From the NCBI GenBank assembly GCA_041749015.1, contig JBGTCD010000006.1, positions 1 through 16,234 of the forward strand: a stretch of DNA of 16,234 bases, in the 5' to 3' direction. The position numbers were made by a program, and so were the translations under genes. Source of the DNA: JBGTCD01 sp041749015 (GTDB taxonomy: Bacteria > Bacteroidota > Bacteroidia > Cytophagales > Cyclobacteriaceae). Positions within the stretch are counted from its first letter, which is position 1; every line of letters begins with the position of its first letter. Below are positions 1 to 6,116 of this stretch, one piece after another. The notes beneath the pieces are model-generated. The model searched no databases, was not told where the DNA came from, and saw only the letters and a list, made by a program, of their open reading frames with translations.

Positions 1-2
1 TG

Positions 3-221
3 CCACACATCCTGGACCAATTCTACTGGAGCAAGACCATTTCAGACTTACAATTGGGGCCCAAGGGGATACCCATTAAAAAATTAGGTGAAAAGGAATT
101 TGAGGATAAAATGTTAGATCTGATGAATAATCAAATCTATAAAAACAACGCTACTGTAATAAGTGAGAAAATGAAAACTGAAAACGACATCGATAAGCTT
201 TACAATTTGATAATAAGCTAA
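3..221 (+). CDS. C-terminal end of a family 1 glycosyltransferase (partial, 5' end outside window)
   Basis: The frame opening at base 3 is open from the window edge and encodes 72 residues up to TAA at 219-221. It begins PHILDQFYWSKTISDLQLGP and continues into GIPIKKL. This matches the end of the nucleotide-sugar binding region of GT1 (UGT/MGT-like) glycosyltransferases, where a P...DQ.FW....LG.GP..IP...L pattern is characteristic. The Asp-Gln pair is the sugar-nucleotide contact in that family. The remaining ~45 residues are a helical tail, typical of these enzymes. Acceptor and sugar donor cannot be told, because the acceptor-binding N-terminal half lies outside the window. Such enzymes usually glycosylate lipids, sterols or small molecules in the cytoplasm. 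It is convergent with the ribosomal operon that ends at about 491. Confidence 0.72.
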   Translation, partial: PHILDQFYWSKTISDLQLGPKGIPIKKLGEKEFEDKMLDLMNNQIYKNNATVISEKMKTENDIDKLYNLIIS

Positions 222-238
222 GAGTGGGTAAAAGCTGT

Positions 239-364
239 ATGCACCTATTAGCAGTTGGTTTGAGAATCCCACCATCGAACCGACTAGAGAAATTGAGAGG
301 TTCAGATTTTTATAGCATCAGGATAAATGACCGTTGGAGAATTGTCTCGAAAATCAATTCATGA
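239..364 (+). pseudogene. HigB/RelE-type toxin fragment (decayed toxin gene)
   Basis: A 41-residue reading frame starts at ATG 239 and stops at TGA 362-364. Its core, roughly IPPSNRLEKLRG followed by FYSIRINDRWRIV, closely follows the signature of HigB-type toxins of type II toxin-antitoxin systems (PPGNRLE.LKG...YSIRIND.WRI). Those toxins are ribosome-dependent mRNA interferases of about 90-110 residues. Here the N-terminal half is missing, and homology stops right after WRIV, replaced by SKINS and a stop. It is therefore very probably a remnant with no activity. It sits 17 bp after the glycosyltransferase stop codon, with no recognisable ribosome binding site. The family call is from motif memory. 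The truncation is seen directly. Confidence 0.55.
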
Positions 365-468
365 CCGAGGGAATCCAAAAATTAGTGTCGGACTCAAAGA
401 CATTTAAATTTTTAGAAGAGGAGGAAGACCTTTATTCAATAGACGACCTAAAAGAAAGATATAAATAG
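361..468 (+). CDS. Small acidic ORF, possible antitoxin C-terminal remnant
   Basis: A 35-residue ORF starts at ATG 361, overlapping the stop of the HigB-like fragment by the four bases ATGA, and ends at TAG 466-468. The product is strongly acidic in its middle (FKFLEEEEDLYSIDDLKERY, then K and stop). An acidic, LYS..DLK-like tail of this kind is found at the C-terminus of some small Bacteroidota antitoxins, where it wraps the toxin. I cannot assign a named family. The overlap with the toxin fragment suggests that the two were once one transcriptional unit, or that the antitoxin was cut down together with the toxin. It may equally be a chance ORF. Expression and function are unknown. Confidence 0.3.
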   Translation: MTEGIQKLVSDSKTFKFLEEEEDLYSIDDLKERYK

Positions 469-491
469 AGGTGCCACTTTGACCGGGGCAC

Positions 492-516
492 AAAAAAACC
501 CGGACCGGCCGGGTTT
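492..516 (-). terminator. Intrinsic terminator of the thrS-infC-rpmI-rplT operon
   Basis: On the - strand the RNA reads AAACCCGG, a five-base loop (CCGGT), CCGGGTTT, then an unbroken run of U. The 8-bp stem pairs bases 496-503 with 509-516, and the seven A residues at 492-498 on the + strand give the U tract. It lies 25 bp past the rplT stop codon, which is the expected place for the operon end. For + strand transcripts the stem is followed by TTTAGATTAAAATTTTT, so weak bidirectional use is possible. Confidence 0.85.
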
Positions 517-540
517 AGATTAAAATTTTTAAAACCTGAT

Positions 541-888
541 TTAGGCTTTGGCTTTGGAGGCCACCGCCTTAAAGGCTTCAGGGTGATTCATCGCCAAATC
601 AGCAAGCACCTTACGGTTCAGATCGATTTTAGCAGTTTTTAATCCTCCTATAAGCTGTGAGTAGCTCAAGCCATTCTCACGCGCACCGGCATTGATCCTC
701 TGGATCCACAATGCACGAAAGTTGCGTTTTTTGGTTTTCCTATCACGGTATGCATATACCCATCCTTTTTCTACGGCATTTTTTGCAACAGTGAATACAT
801 TCTTTCTCCTTCCGAAATACCCTTTGGCATGCTTCAGGATTTTTTTACGCCTCGCTTTGGAGGCCACATGGTTTACTGATCTTGGCAT
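541..888 (-). CDS. rplT: 50S ribosomal protein L20 (bL20)
   Basis: The 115-residue basic protein begins MPRSVNHVASKARRKKILK and contains the conserved AKGYFGRRKNVFTVAKNAV and RDRKTKKRNFRALWIQRINA segments of bL20. Its length matches the family (about 114-118 residues). bL20 binds 23S rRNA early in assembly of the large subunit. It is the last gene of the thrS-infC-rpmI-rplT operon, a gene order conserved in many bacteria. In E. coli and B. subtilis this operon is autoregulated by L20. No recognisable L20 operator was identified here. The spacer to rpmI is 80 bp, and the ATG at 888 has only an A-rich leader and no Shine-Dalgarno sequence. Confidence 0.98.
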   Translation of the reverse strand: MPRSVNHVASKARRKKILKHAKGYFGRRKNVFTVAKNAVEKGWVYAYRDRKTKKRNFRALWIQRINAGARENGLSYSQLIGGLKTAKIDLNRKVLADLAMNHPEAFKAVASKAKA

Positions 889-968
889 TTTATGTATTAG
901 TTTTTGGCCAGAGGTGACATCAATTAATGTACTTTATACCCAGGGCCTGGTGAACAAAATTAACCTAA

Positions 969-1163
969 TTAAATTTTAAGCATCGCTCTTACGTTGGGCT
1001 CATCTGTTTTATGGACCTCGCCCATTTGAGTCAGATTGCGCTTTTGCTTAGTGGTTTTCTTAGTTAGAATATGGCTCTTATAAGCATGCTTCCTTCTAAT
1101 TTTACCGGAAGCAGAGATTTTAAATCTTTTCTTTGCTCCTGATTTTACCTTTTCTTTTGGCAT
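969..1163 (-). CDS. rpmI: 50S ribosomal protein L35 (bL35)
   Basis: The 64-residue, very basic protein reads MPKEKVKSGAKKRFKISASG and continues with KIRRKHAYKSHILTKKTTKQKRNL, which is bL35 over its full length. It is a small 23S rRNA-binding protein of the large subunit. The start ATG lies 20 bp after the infC stop codon and is preceded by a short AGGA about 5 bases upstream, so translation is probably linked to that of infC. An 80-bp spacer separates it from rplT. It contains a short CCAG-GGC-CTGG hairpin near 940-952 of unknown significance. Confidence 0.97.
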   Translation of the reverse strand: MPKEKVKSGAKKRFKISASGKIRRKHAYKSHILTKKTTKQKRNLTQMGEVHKTDEPNVRAMLKI

Positions 1164-1183
1164 GATATCCTATATTTAAAAAT

Positions 1184-1741
1184 TTACTTCTTTTGTGGTT
1201 TTGGCGCTACAAAGAGCGTCATTCTTTTTCCTTCAAGCCTTGGCAACTGCTCTACCTTACCGTAATCTTCCAGAGCCTGGGCAAACTTCAATAAAAGTAC
1301 CTCTCCACGCTCTTTAAATACGATGGTCCTCCCTGCGAAGTGCACATAAGCCTTAACTTTTGAGCCATCCTTCAAGAAGTTGATCGCATGCTTCAACTTG
1401 AAATCAAAATCATGATCATCGGTATTTGGTCCGAAACGAATCTCTTTGATAACCGTTTTCTGGGCCTTAGCCTTGATCTCTTTCTGCTTTTTCTTTTGCT
1501 CGTACTTAAACTTAGAGTAATCTATGATTTTACAAACAGGCGGATCAGCTTTTGGTGAAATCTCCACAAGGTCTAAACCTTGCTCCTCAGCCATTCTAAT
1601 TGCATCTTCACGGGAGTATACATCTACTTCCACATTCTCTCCAACCACACGAACCCGCGGCGCTCTGATCCTTTCATTTACATTGTAGGGCTCCTCCACT
1701 CTACCCCGGAAGGGCACTCTCCTTGACCTCTGTTTGCTAAT
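1184..1741 (-). CDS. infC: Translation initiation factor IF-3, probable AUU start
   Basis: The product carries both IF3 domains. The N-terminal domain includes RGRVEEPYNVNERIRAP, VDVYSREDAIRMAEE and LDLVEISPKADPPVCKIIDY. The linker is lysine-rich (KYEQKKKQKEIKAKAQK). The C-terminal domain begins IKEIRFGPNTDDHDFDFKLK and ends LEGKRMTLFVAPKPQKK. IF3 binds the 30S subunit and rejects non-canonical start codons and wrong initiator tRNA. A GTG at 1717 is available, but I prefer ATT at 1741-1739. It sits four bases after AAAGGAG, the best Shine-Dalgarno in the window, and adds eight basic residues (M-SKQRSRR) before VPFRGR, giving 185 residues. AUU is the start of infC in E. coli and many bacteria, where IF3 represses its own synthesis by discriminating against it. 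The frame is closed by TAA just upstream at 1753-1751. There is no ATG near the expected N-terminus. Confidence 0.96.
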   Translation of the reverse strand: MSKQRSRRVPFRGRVEEPYNVNERIRAPRVRVVGENVEVDVYSREDAIRMAEEQGLDLVEISPKADPPVCKIIDYSKFKYEQKKKQKEIKAKAQKTVIKEIRFGPNTDDHDFDFKLKHAINFLKDGSKVKAYVHFAGRTIVFKERGEVLLLKFAQALEDYGKVEQLPRLEGKRMTLFVAPKPQKK

Positions 1742-1752
1742 AGTACTCCTTT
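1739..1752 (-). promoter_or_regulatory. infC ribosome binding site and AUU start codon
   Basis: Read on the - strand, AAAGGAG (1752-1746) is followed by TACT and then ATT (1741-1739), in frame with IF3. Other starts in the window (thrS, rplT, ferredoxin, acyl-CoA reductase, the secreted proteins) have A/T-rich leaders and no such motif; rpmI has only a short AGGA. The combination of strong Shine-Dalgarno and AUU is the known layout for IF3 autoregulation in other bacteria. The four-base spacing is on the short side. Confidence 0.7.
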
Positions 1753-1778
1753 ATTTTAGTGTGAAAAAAAACAGGTTG

Positions 1779-1809
1779 CAAATATCGGTATTTATTATTC
1801 TTAAACAAA
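1779..1809 (-). promoter_or_regulatory. Candidate infC promoter (Bacteroidota type) between thrS and infC
   Basis: On the - strand, TTTG (1809-1806), exactly 19 bases, then GATATTTG (1786-1779) matches the Bacteroidota consensus TTTG-N19-TAnnTTTG with one mismatch. A start point near 1773 would give a leader of about 30 bases. That leader would carry a U8 run, then AAAGGAG and the AUU start. This would let infC-rpmI-rplT be made in excess over thrS, as in other bacteria. Confidence 0.5.
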
Positions 1810-1813
1810 GTCC

Positions 1814-3757
1814 TCAACCTTTGAAATTCTCAATTTCACCTGCATCTTCCCGAAATATTTTACGGAAACCATCCAAATCCATACTTCCCAGGTCTCCGGA
1901 ACCGTGTTTTCTCACAGAAACGGTGCGGGTGTCAGCCTCTTTTTCCCCAACTACCAGCATATAAGGTACTTTCTTAGTTTCTGCATCCCAGATTTTTCTT
2001 CCGATTTTCTCATCTCGATTATCCAGAAATCCCCGAATATCCTGACTTTCCAAATCTGAATAAACTGCCTGAGCATATTCTAAATATTTTTCTGAAATAG
2101 GAAGCACTGCCACCTGGTCAGGTGAAAGCCATAGCGGAAAATTACCCCCACAATGCTCTATAAGCACGGCTACAAACCGCTCTAAAGAACCAAATGGTGC
2201 TCTGTGAATCATTACTGGTCTGTGCCGCTGATTGTCAGACCCAATATATTCCAGCTCAAACCGCTCAGGCAATTGGTAATCCACCTGAATAGTGCCCAAC
2301 TGCCATTTACGGCCCAGGGCATCCTTAACCATAAAATCGAGCTTAGGACCATAAAAGGCTGCTTCACCTGATACGCTGATGGTCTTCAGTCCTTTTTCAT
2401 CAGCGGCCTCTTGTATTTCTTTCTCAGCCCGATCCCACAAATTGAAGTCCCCGATATATTTTTCGGGTTTGTCCTTATCCCTAAGCGAGACCTGAGCCGT
2501 GTAGTCATTAAATCCCAATGAATTGAATACATACAACACCAGGTCTATCACTTTGGTAAATTCCTCCTTGACCTGATCGGGCCTGCAAAATATATGGGCA
2601 TCATCCTGGGTAAAACCCCGAACCCTAGTCAGACCATGCAACTCCCCGTGCTGTTCGTAACGGTATACTGTACCAAACTCGGCAAAACGAATAGGCAAAT
2701 CTTTATACGACCGGGGCTTAACTTTGTAAATTTCACAGTGGTGTGGACAATTCATGGGTTTCAAAAGAAACTCCTCTCCTTCATGGGGAGTATGAATGGG
2801 CTGAAAGGAATCTTCCCCATATTTATCATAATGCCCTGAGGTGATATAAAGCTGCTTTTGACCAATATGGGGGGTCACCACAGGCTGGTATCCTGCCTTG
2901 ACCTGAGCCTTGCGCATAAACTGCTCCAAACGCTCTCTGAGCAAGGCACCCTTAGGCAACCATAATGGCAGGCCCATCCCCACCTTTTCAGAAAAGGCAA
3001 AAAGCTCCAGTTCCTTTCCTAACTTCCTGTGATCTCTTTTTTTAGCTTCTTCGAGAAGTTCCAGATGCTCCTTGAGTTCTTTTTGCTTGGGGAATGATAC
3101 GCCATAAATACGGGTCAACTGCTTATTCTTCTCGTCCCCTCTCCAGTAGGCTCCGGCCACATTCAGCAATTTTACCGCCTTGATGAAGCCGGTATCAGGG
3201 ATGTGAGGCCCCCGGCACAGGTCCACAAAGCTGCCTTGAGTATAGAAGGTAATACTGCCATCTTCAAGGTCCTTGATCAGTTCCAGCTTGTACTCATCCC
3301 CTTTCCTGGTAAAATAATCCACCGCTTCCTTTTTGGATACTTCCTTCCGATCAAAGGAATTCTTTTCACGGGCGAGATCCAGCATTTTATCCTCTACCTT
3401 TTTCAAGTCTTCTTCACCAAATGCATGCCCTCCAAAATCGACATCATAATAGAAACCATTTTCTATCGGGGGTCCGATTCCAAATTTTATTCCCGGGTAC
3501 AGGCCTTCCAGGGCTTCTGCAAGCAGGTGTGCCGAGGAATGCCAAAAGGTATTTTTGCCAAGGTCGTCGTTCCAGGTCAGCAATTTGAGAGAGACATCTT
3601 TATGGATTGGCCGGTTAGCATCCCATACTCCTCCATCTACTTCTGCTGCCAGGACATTCCTTGCTAATCCTTCACTGATGGTCAATGCCACATCGAGACT
3701 GGATACCCCAGCTTCAAATTCTTTGATGCTACCATCAGGTAATGTAATCTTAATCAT
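1814..3757 (-). CDS. thrS: Threonyl-tRNA synthetase
   Basis: The 647-residue class II synthetase charges tRNA-Thr with threonine in the cytoplasm. Residues 1-62 are the TGS domain. The editing domain that hydrolyses Ser-tRNA-Thr follows, with its metal-site motifs H73SSAH77 and C181RGPH185. The catalytic core carries KPMNCPHHCEIYK, where Cys337 is a zinc ligand, then RFAEFGTVYRYE and LTRVRGFTQDDAHIF with His388. Class II motif 3 appears as HRAPFGSLERFVAVLIEH. The C-terminal anticodon-binding domain begins near LWLSPDQVAVLPIS. The length is normal for bacterial ThrRS. The start ATG overlaps the last codons of the upstream lipoprotein gene by eight bases, with no Shine-Dalgarno, which suggests coupled translation. 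A 97-bp gap to the GTG, or 72 bp to the AUU, separates it from infC. Confidence 0.98.
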   Translation of the reverse strand: MIKITLPDGSIKEFEAGVSSLDVALTISEGLARNVLAAEVDGGVWDANRPIHKDVSLKLLTWNDDLGKNTFWHSSAHLLAEALEGLYPGIKFGIGPPIENGFYYDVDFGGHAFGEEDLKKVEDKMLDLAREKNSFDRKEVSKKEAVDYFTRKGDEYKLELIKDLEDGSITFYTQGSFVDLCRGPHIPDTGFIKAVKLLNVAGAYWRGDEKNKQLTRIYGVSFPKQKELKEHLELLEEAKKRDHRKLGKELELFAFSEKVGMGLPLWLPKGALLRERLEQFMRKAQVKAGYQPVVTPHIGQKQLYITSGHYDKYGEDSFQPIHTPHEGEEFLLKPMNCPHHCEIYKVKPRSYKDLPIRFAEFGTVYRYEQHGELHGLTRVRGFTQDDAHIFCRPDQVKEEFTKVIDLVLYVFNSLGFNDYTAQVSLRDKDKPEKYIGDFNLWDRAEKEIQEAADEKGLKTISVSGEAAFYGPKLDFMVKDALGRKWQLGTIQVDYQLPERFELEYIGSDNQRHRPVMIHRAPFGSLERFVAVLIEHCGGNFPLWLSPDQVAVLPISEKYLEYAQAVYSDLESQDIRGFLDNRDEKIGRKIWDAETKKVPYMLVVGEKEADTRTVSVRKHGSGDLGSMDLDGFRKIFREDAGEIENFKG

Positions 3758-4829
3758 CTTTTATGGTTTCCAATGGTTTGATTTCGGGAGGCGCTGCTTC
3801 CCGTTGTCTTTGAGCCCACAAATATGCGATTTTTCTTTTGAGATTCTCCATAGAATCCAGGATGATTGAGTCCTCAGGTTGATAGCGGTATAAATTTTCC
3901 AAGAGTGCTAAAGCATCTGAAAGATTTCCTTTTGATTCATAAGCCCTTGAAACAGAAAACACCGTAACTCTTTCCAGGGAATCTATTTCAAGAACCATGC
4001 TCCCAAAATGAATGACCGAATCATGCATGGCTACGGCCTCATAAGATCTGGCTATTTGCTGAAAGAGCGCCTTATCTGGAATGGAATCCCTTCTGAATTT
4101 TTCTAAAAATGAAAATCTTGCGTTGGCCGTATCGCCAAGGCTCAACATTAAATTGCCTTTGAGTCTGAATATCTCAGTATCTTTCCAATCCTCCTGATTG
4201 GTTAAATGCTGTAGCAGGGACTTCTTGTGCTGGTCTGATTGGGAAAGGCTGTGGACCAATTCCATTACTGGGTCACTGAGACCCCCCACTTCAATGAACT
4301 CAAATAGTTTTTCCATTCCCCTGGCAGTATCCCCTTCATGGATTAATAGCCTGGCCTCAATACCCTTAGTACTCATGGTATTGTCGCTAACTTCAATGTA
4401 CTGCTCAAAAAGCTTCCTTGCCTGGGTTAGATTTAGGTTTTTTTCGAGGATCAGGTCTGCCATAATCAGATATACCCTGGGATCCTCCGGCTCATAACCT
4501 TCCAGCAAAAAGAACCCATGATCGGCGGCAAGATCAAGGTTGCCATCATTATAGGTAATAATTAGGCCCAGTTCGGCTACTTCTTTGGCATATCTTTTAG
4601 GCCATGTCCAGGAATAATAAAGATCCTTGGCTTCATCATAATACCCGAGACGATTCAGATTTTGTATCCCCCATATTACCAGATCTGTATTGAGGTTGCC
4701 CTCTTCAAGATTTTCAGTGATGAATTCATAAGATATTGGCTGCTCCTCGGTAAATTCTACCATCTCATGGGTACTATGGCTGCCCTGACAGGCCATTAAT
4801 AAAAGGTAGATACAAACTAGATGGCGCAT
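3750..4829 (-). CDS. Lipoprotein with TPR-like helical repeats, function unknown
   Basis: I chose the ATG at 4829 because it gives a clean lipoprotein signal peptide, MRHLVCIYLLLMAC, with a lipobox LMAC and the acylated cysteine at residue 14. The longer frame starts at a TTG at 4880 and buries this signal. The mature protein is about 345 residues, acidic and all-helical in appearance. Segments such as NLNRLGYYDEAKDLYYSW, ALFQQIARSYEAVAMHDSVI and VSRAYESKGNLSDALALLEN fit tetratricopeptide-like helix pairs. Such lipoproteins usually serve as scaffolds in the periplasm or on the outer membrane. No enzyme motif is seen. Its TAA overlaps the start of thrS by eight bases, so it is the first gene of the thrS operon here. 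I do not know its role. The overlap is observed; any link to translation is inference. Confidence 0.75.
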   Translation of the reverse strand: MRHLVCIYLLLMACQGSHSTHEMVEFTEEQPISYEFITENLEEGNLNTDLVIWGIQNLNRLGYYDEAKDLYYSWTWPKRYAKEVAELGLIITYNDGNLDLAADHGFFLLEGYEPEDPRVYLIMADLILEKNLNLTQARKLFEQYIEVSDNTMSTKGIEARLLIHEGDTARGMEKLFEFIEVGGLSDPVMELVHSLSQSDQHKKSLLQHLTNQEDWKDTEIFRLKGNLMLSLGDTANARFSFLEKFRRDSIPDKALFQQIARSYEAVAMHDSVIHFGSMVLEIDSLERVTVFSVSRAYESKGNLSDALALLENLYRYQPEDSIILDSMENLKRKIAYLWAQRQREAAPPEIKPLETIKDD

Positions 4830-4913
4830 ATTTAATGATAAAATTACTCCGGTTTTTTCAATAGCAAAATCTAACGGCAAATTCTCTAAGAATCAAGCGA
4901 TGAACTACAAGCT

Positions 4914-5498
4914 TTATTTTTTAACCTCAGCGTTATAGACTCTAACAATCCCTGGAACATCATCATCATATTCCAAATCAATAATCTTTTGGCATAAGGC
5001 CTCATTGTCTGAAAGAAAGGCTACCAAATCATGCCGCTGTTTGTTAACACTCCACAATCCAAAATGCTTCCCCTCTTTGAGCAAAATGTACCGATCATTA
5101 ATATAGGTGAACCGGGTGCCTTCTTTGCTGATGCTTTTGTGAAGAAAAAGGGTAAGGGGTCCGCTCTCCAACACTAAAGCAAAATCTTTCTTAAACCAGA
5201 CATCAAAATTACTAATCCTAAAATTCCTTACAGTAGCAAAACTATCCTTGCCCAGTACAAATGCTTTTGCATCATCCACTTCTATCTTTTGAATTTTTGA
5301 CCGCTCTGTGGATTTAAATCTAAGGGAACCAGGGGTGGCGTTATGCGCGGTATAAGAGGACCTCGCATACTTTATAAGACCTGATACTTTTTCTCCGGAG
5401 GGTGTATAATAATACCCCGGTTCAAAAGACTGTGATTGCGAAACAACACCAATCAAACTTAAAAGAAGGAAACATAAAATAAAGCCTTTGGAACTCAT
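4914..5498 (-). CDS. Secreted protein of unknown function (194 aa)
   Basis: The product starts MSSKGFILCFLLLSLIGVVS, a typical Sec signal peptide with a likely cleavage near SQSQS at residue 21-24. The mature part is mainly beta-strand in character. It opens FEPGYYYTPSGEKVSGLIKY, which resembles the opening of several Bacteroidota secreted proteins that start with a G-Y-[ILY]-x-x-x-x-G-[DE] turn. There are no catalytic motifs; of its two cysteines, one (Cys9) lies in the signal peptide and only one remains in the mature protein. An acidic patch (LEYDDDVPG) precedes the C-terminus. It is followed after 84 bp by the TPR-like lipoprotein on the same strand, so the two may share a transcript, though no terminator or promoter was resolved between them. 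The 163 bp upstream to the ferredoxin gene contains no further gene. Confidence 0.65.
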   Translation of the reverse strand: MSSKGFILCFLLLSLIGVVSQSQSFEPGYYYTPSGEKVSGLIKYARSSYTAHNATPGSLRFKSTERSKIQKIEVDDAKAFVLGKDSFATVRNFRISNFDVWFKKDFALVLESGPLTLFLHKSISKEGTRFTYINDRYILLKEGKHFGLWSVNKQRHDLVAFLSDNEALCQKIIDLEYDDDVPGIVRVYNAEVKK

Positions 5499-5661
5499 TT
5501 TGGTAAAAACTGACTTTGAAAAAAAGTGGTAAAACTACCTGGCACCGAATGGGTCTAAAGAACCAAAAATTATACCTTTATTTCAAGAAAATAGGAATGG
5601 AATAAAGAACGCCAATTAAAGAAACCTAAATAAAAATTATAGTCTGGCGGTATTCCGGATT

Positions 5662-6009
5662 TTAACCGACATGCATCCAGTCTTTTTTGGCGAGCAGTTC
5701 CTCTTCTGATTCTTCATAATCAGGATCCGGTACACAGCAATCCACCGGGCATACAGCCGCACACTGAGGCTCTTCATGAAAACCCATACATTCCGTACAC
5801 TTACCGGAAACAATATAATAGAATTCATCAGACACAGGATCCTGCATCTCATTACCACTCATTTTAGAGCCGTCTTCCAATTCTACCTCTTTGAGGTCGG
5901 TACCTCCGGCCCAGTTCCACTCCATACCGCCTTCATAAATAGCCGTATTTGGACACTCTGGTTCACAAGCCCCGCAATTAATACATTCGTCAGTGATCAT
6001 TATCGCCAT
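5662..6009 (-). CDS. Ferredoxin with two [4Fe-4S] clusters (Alvin/YfhL-like)
   Basis: The 115-residue acidic protein binds two [4Fe-4S] clusters and should carry electrons in the cytoplasm. The first motif is C9INC12GAC15EPEC19P. The second is C71TEC74 followed by eight residues, C83AAVC87P, and then VDCC. The eight-residue insertion between Cys74 and Cys83 and the PVDC..DP..EE.E.EL tail place it with Allochromatium-type and YfhL ferredoxins, which have very low-potential clusters. Between Cys19 and Cys71 there are 51 residues, about 30 more than in the Allochromatium protein. The extra residues include a conserved-looking WNWAGG and an acidic stretch. I believe this longer form is common in Bacteroidota. 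It is divergent from the acyl-CoA reductase gene, with a good promoter in the 107-bp gap. Its redox partner is unknown. Confidence 0.93.
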   Translation of the reverse strand: MAIMITDECINCGACEPECPNTAIYEGGMEWNWAGGTDLKEVELEDGSKMSGNEMQDPVSDEFYYIVSGKCTECMGFHEEPQCAAVCPVDCCVPDPDYEESEEELLAKKDWMHVG

Positions 6010-6054
6010 AGCGTAAAAAATTTTTATAAGTACCGACTATTTTTAAACTTTCGG

Positions 6055-6085
6055 CAAAATTATAAACATTCTCTCAGGCGACAAA
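6055..6085 (-). promoter_or_regulatory. Bacteroidota-type promoter for the ferredoxin gene
   Basis: On the - strand, TTTG (6085-6082), 19 bases, then TAATTTTG (6062-6055) is a perfect match to the Bacteroidota housekeeping promoter TTTG-N19-TAnnTTTG. A start site near 6050 gives a leader of about 40 bases before the ATG at 6009. No equally good promoter is visible on the + strand for the divergent reductase gene. Confidence 0.72.
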
Positions 6086-6116
6086 CAAGTTCGGAATTAT
6101 AATAGTTTAAACTGAA

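Noticed and set aside
471..491. Hairpin GTGCC...GGCAC just after the small acidic ORF.
   Set aside because: Five-bp stem with an 11-base loop, followed on the + strand by A rather than T, so it is not a + strand terminator.
4830..4880. Longer start (TTG at 4880) for the TPR-like lipoprotein.
   Set aside because: It would bury a clean lipoprotein signal peptide and lipobox behind 17 residues; the ATG at 4829 fits better.
4865..4896. Promoter-like TTG / TAGATTTTG upstream of the TPR-like lipoprotein gene.
   Set aside because: The -7 box has one base too many and the -33 spacing is two bases off compared with the two good promoters in the window.
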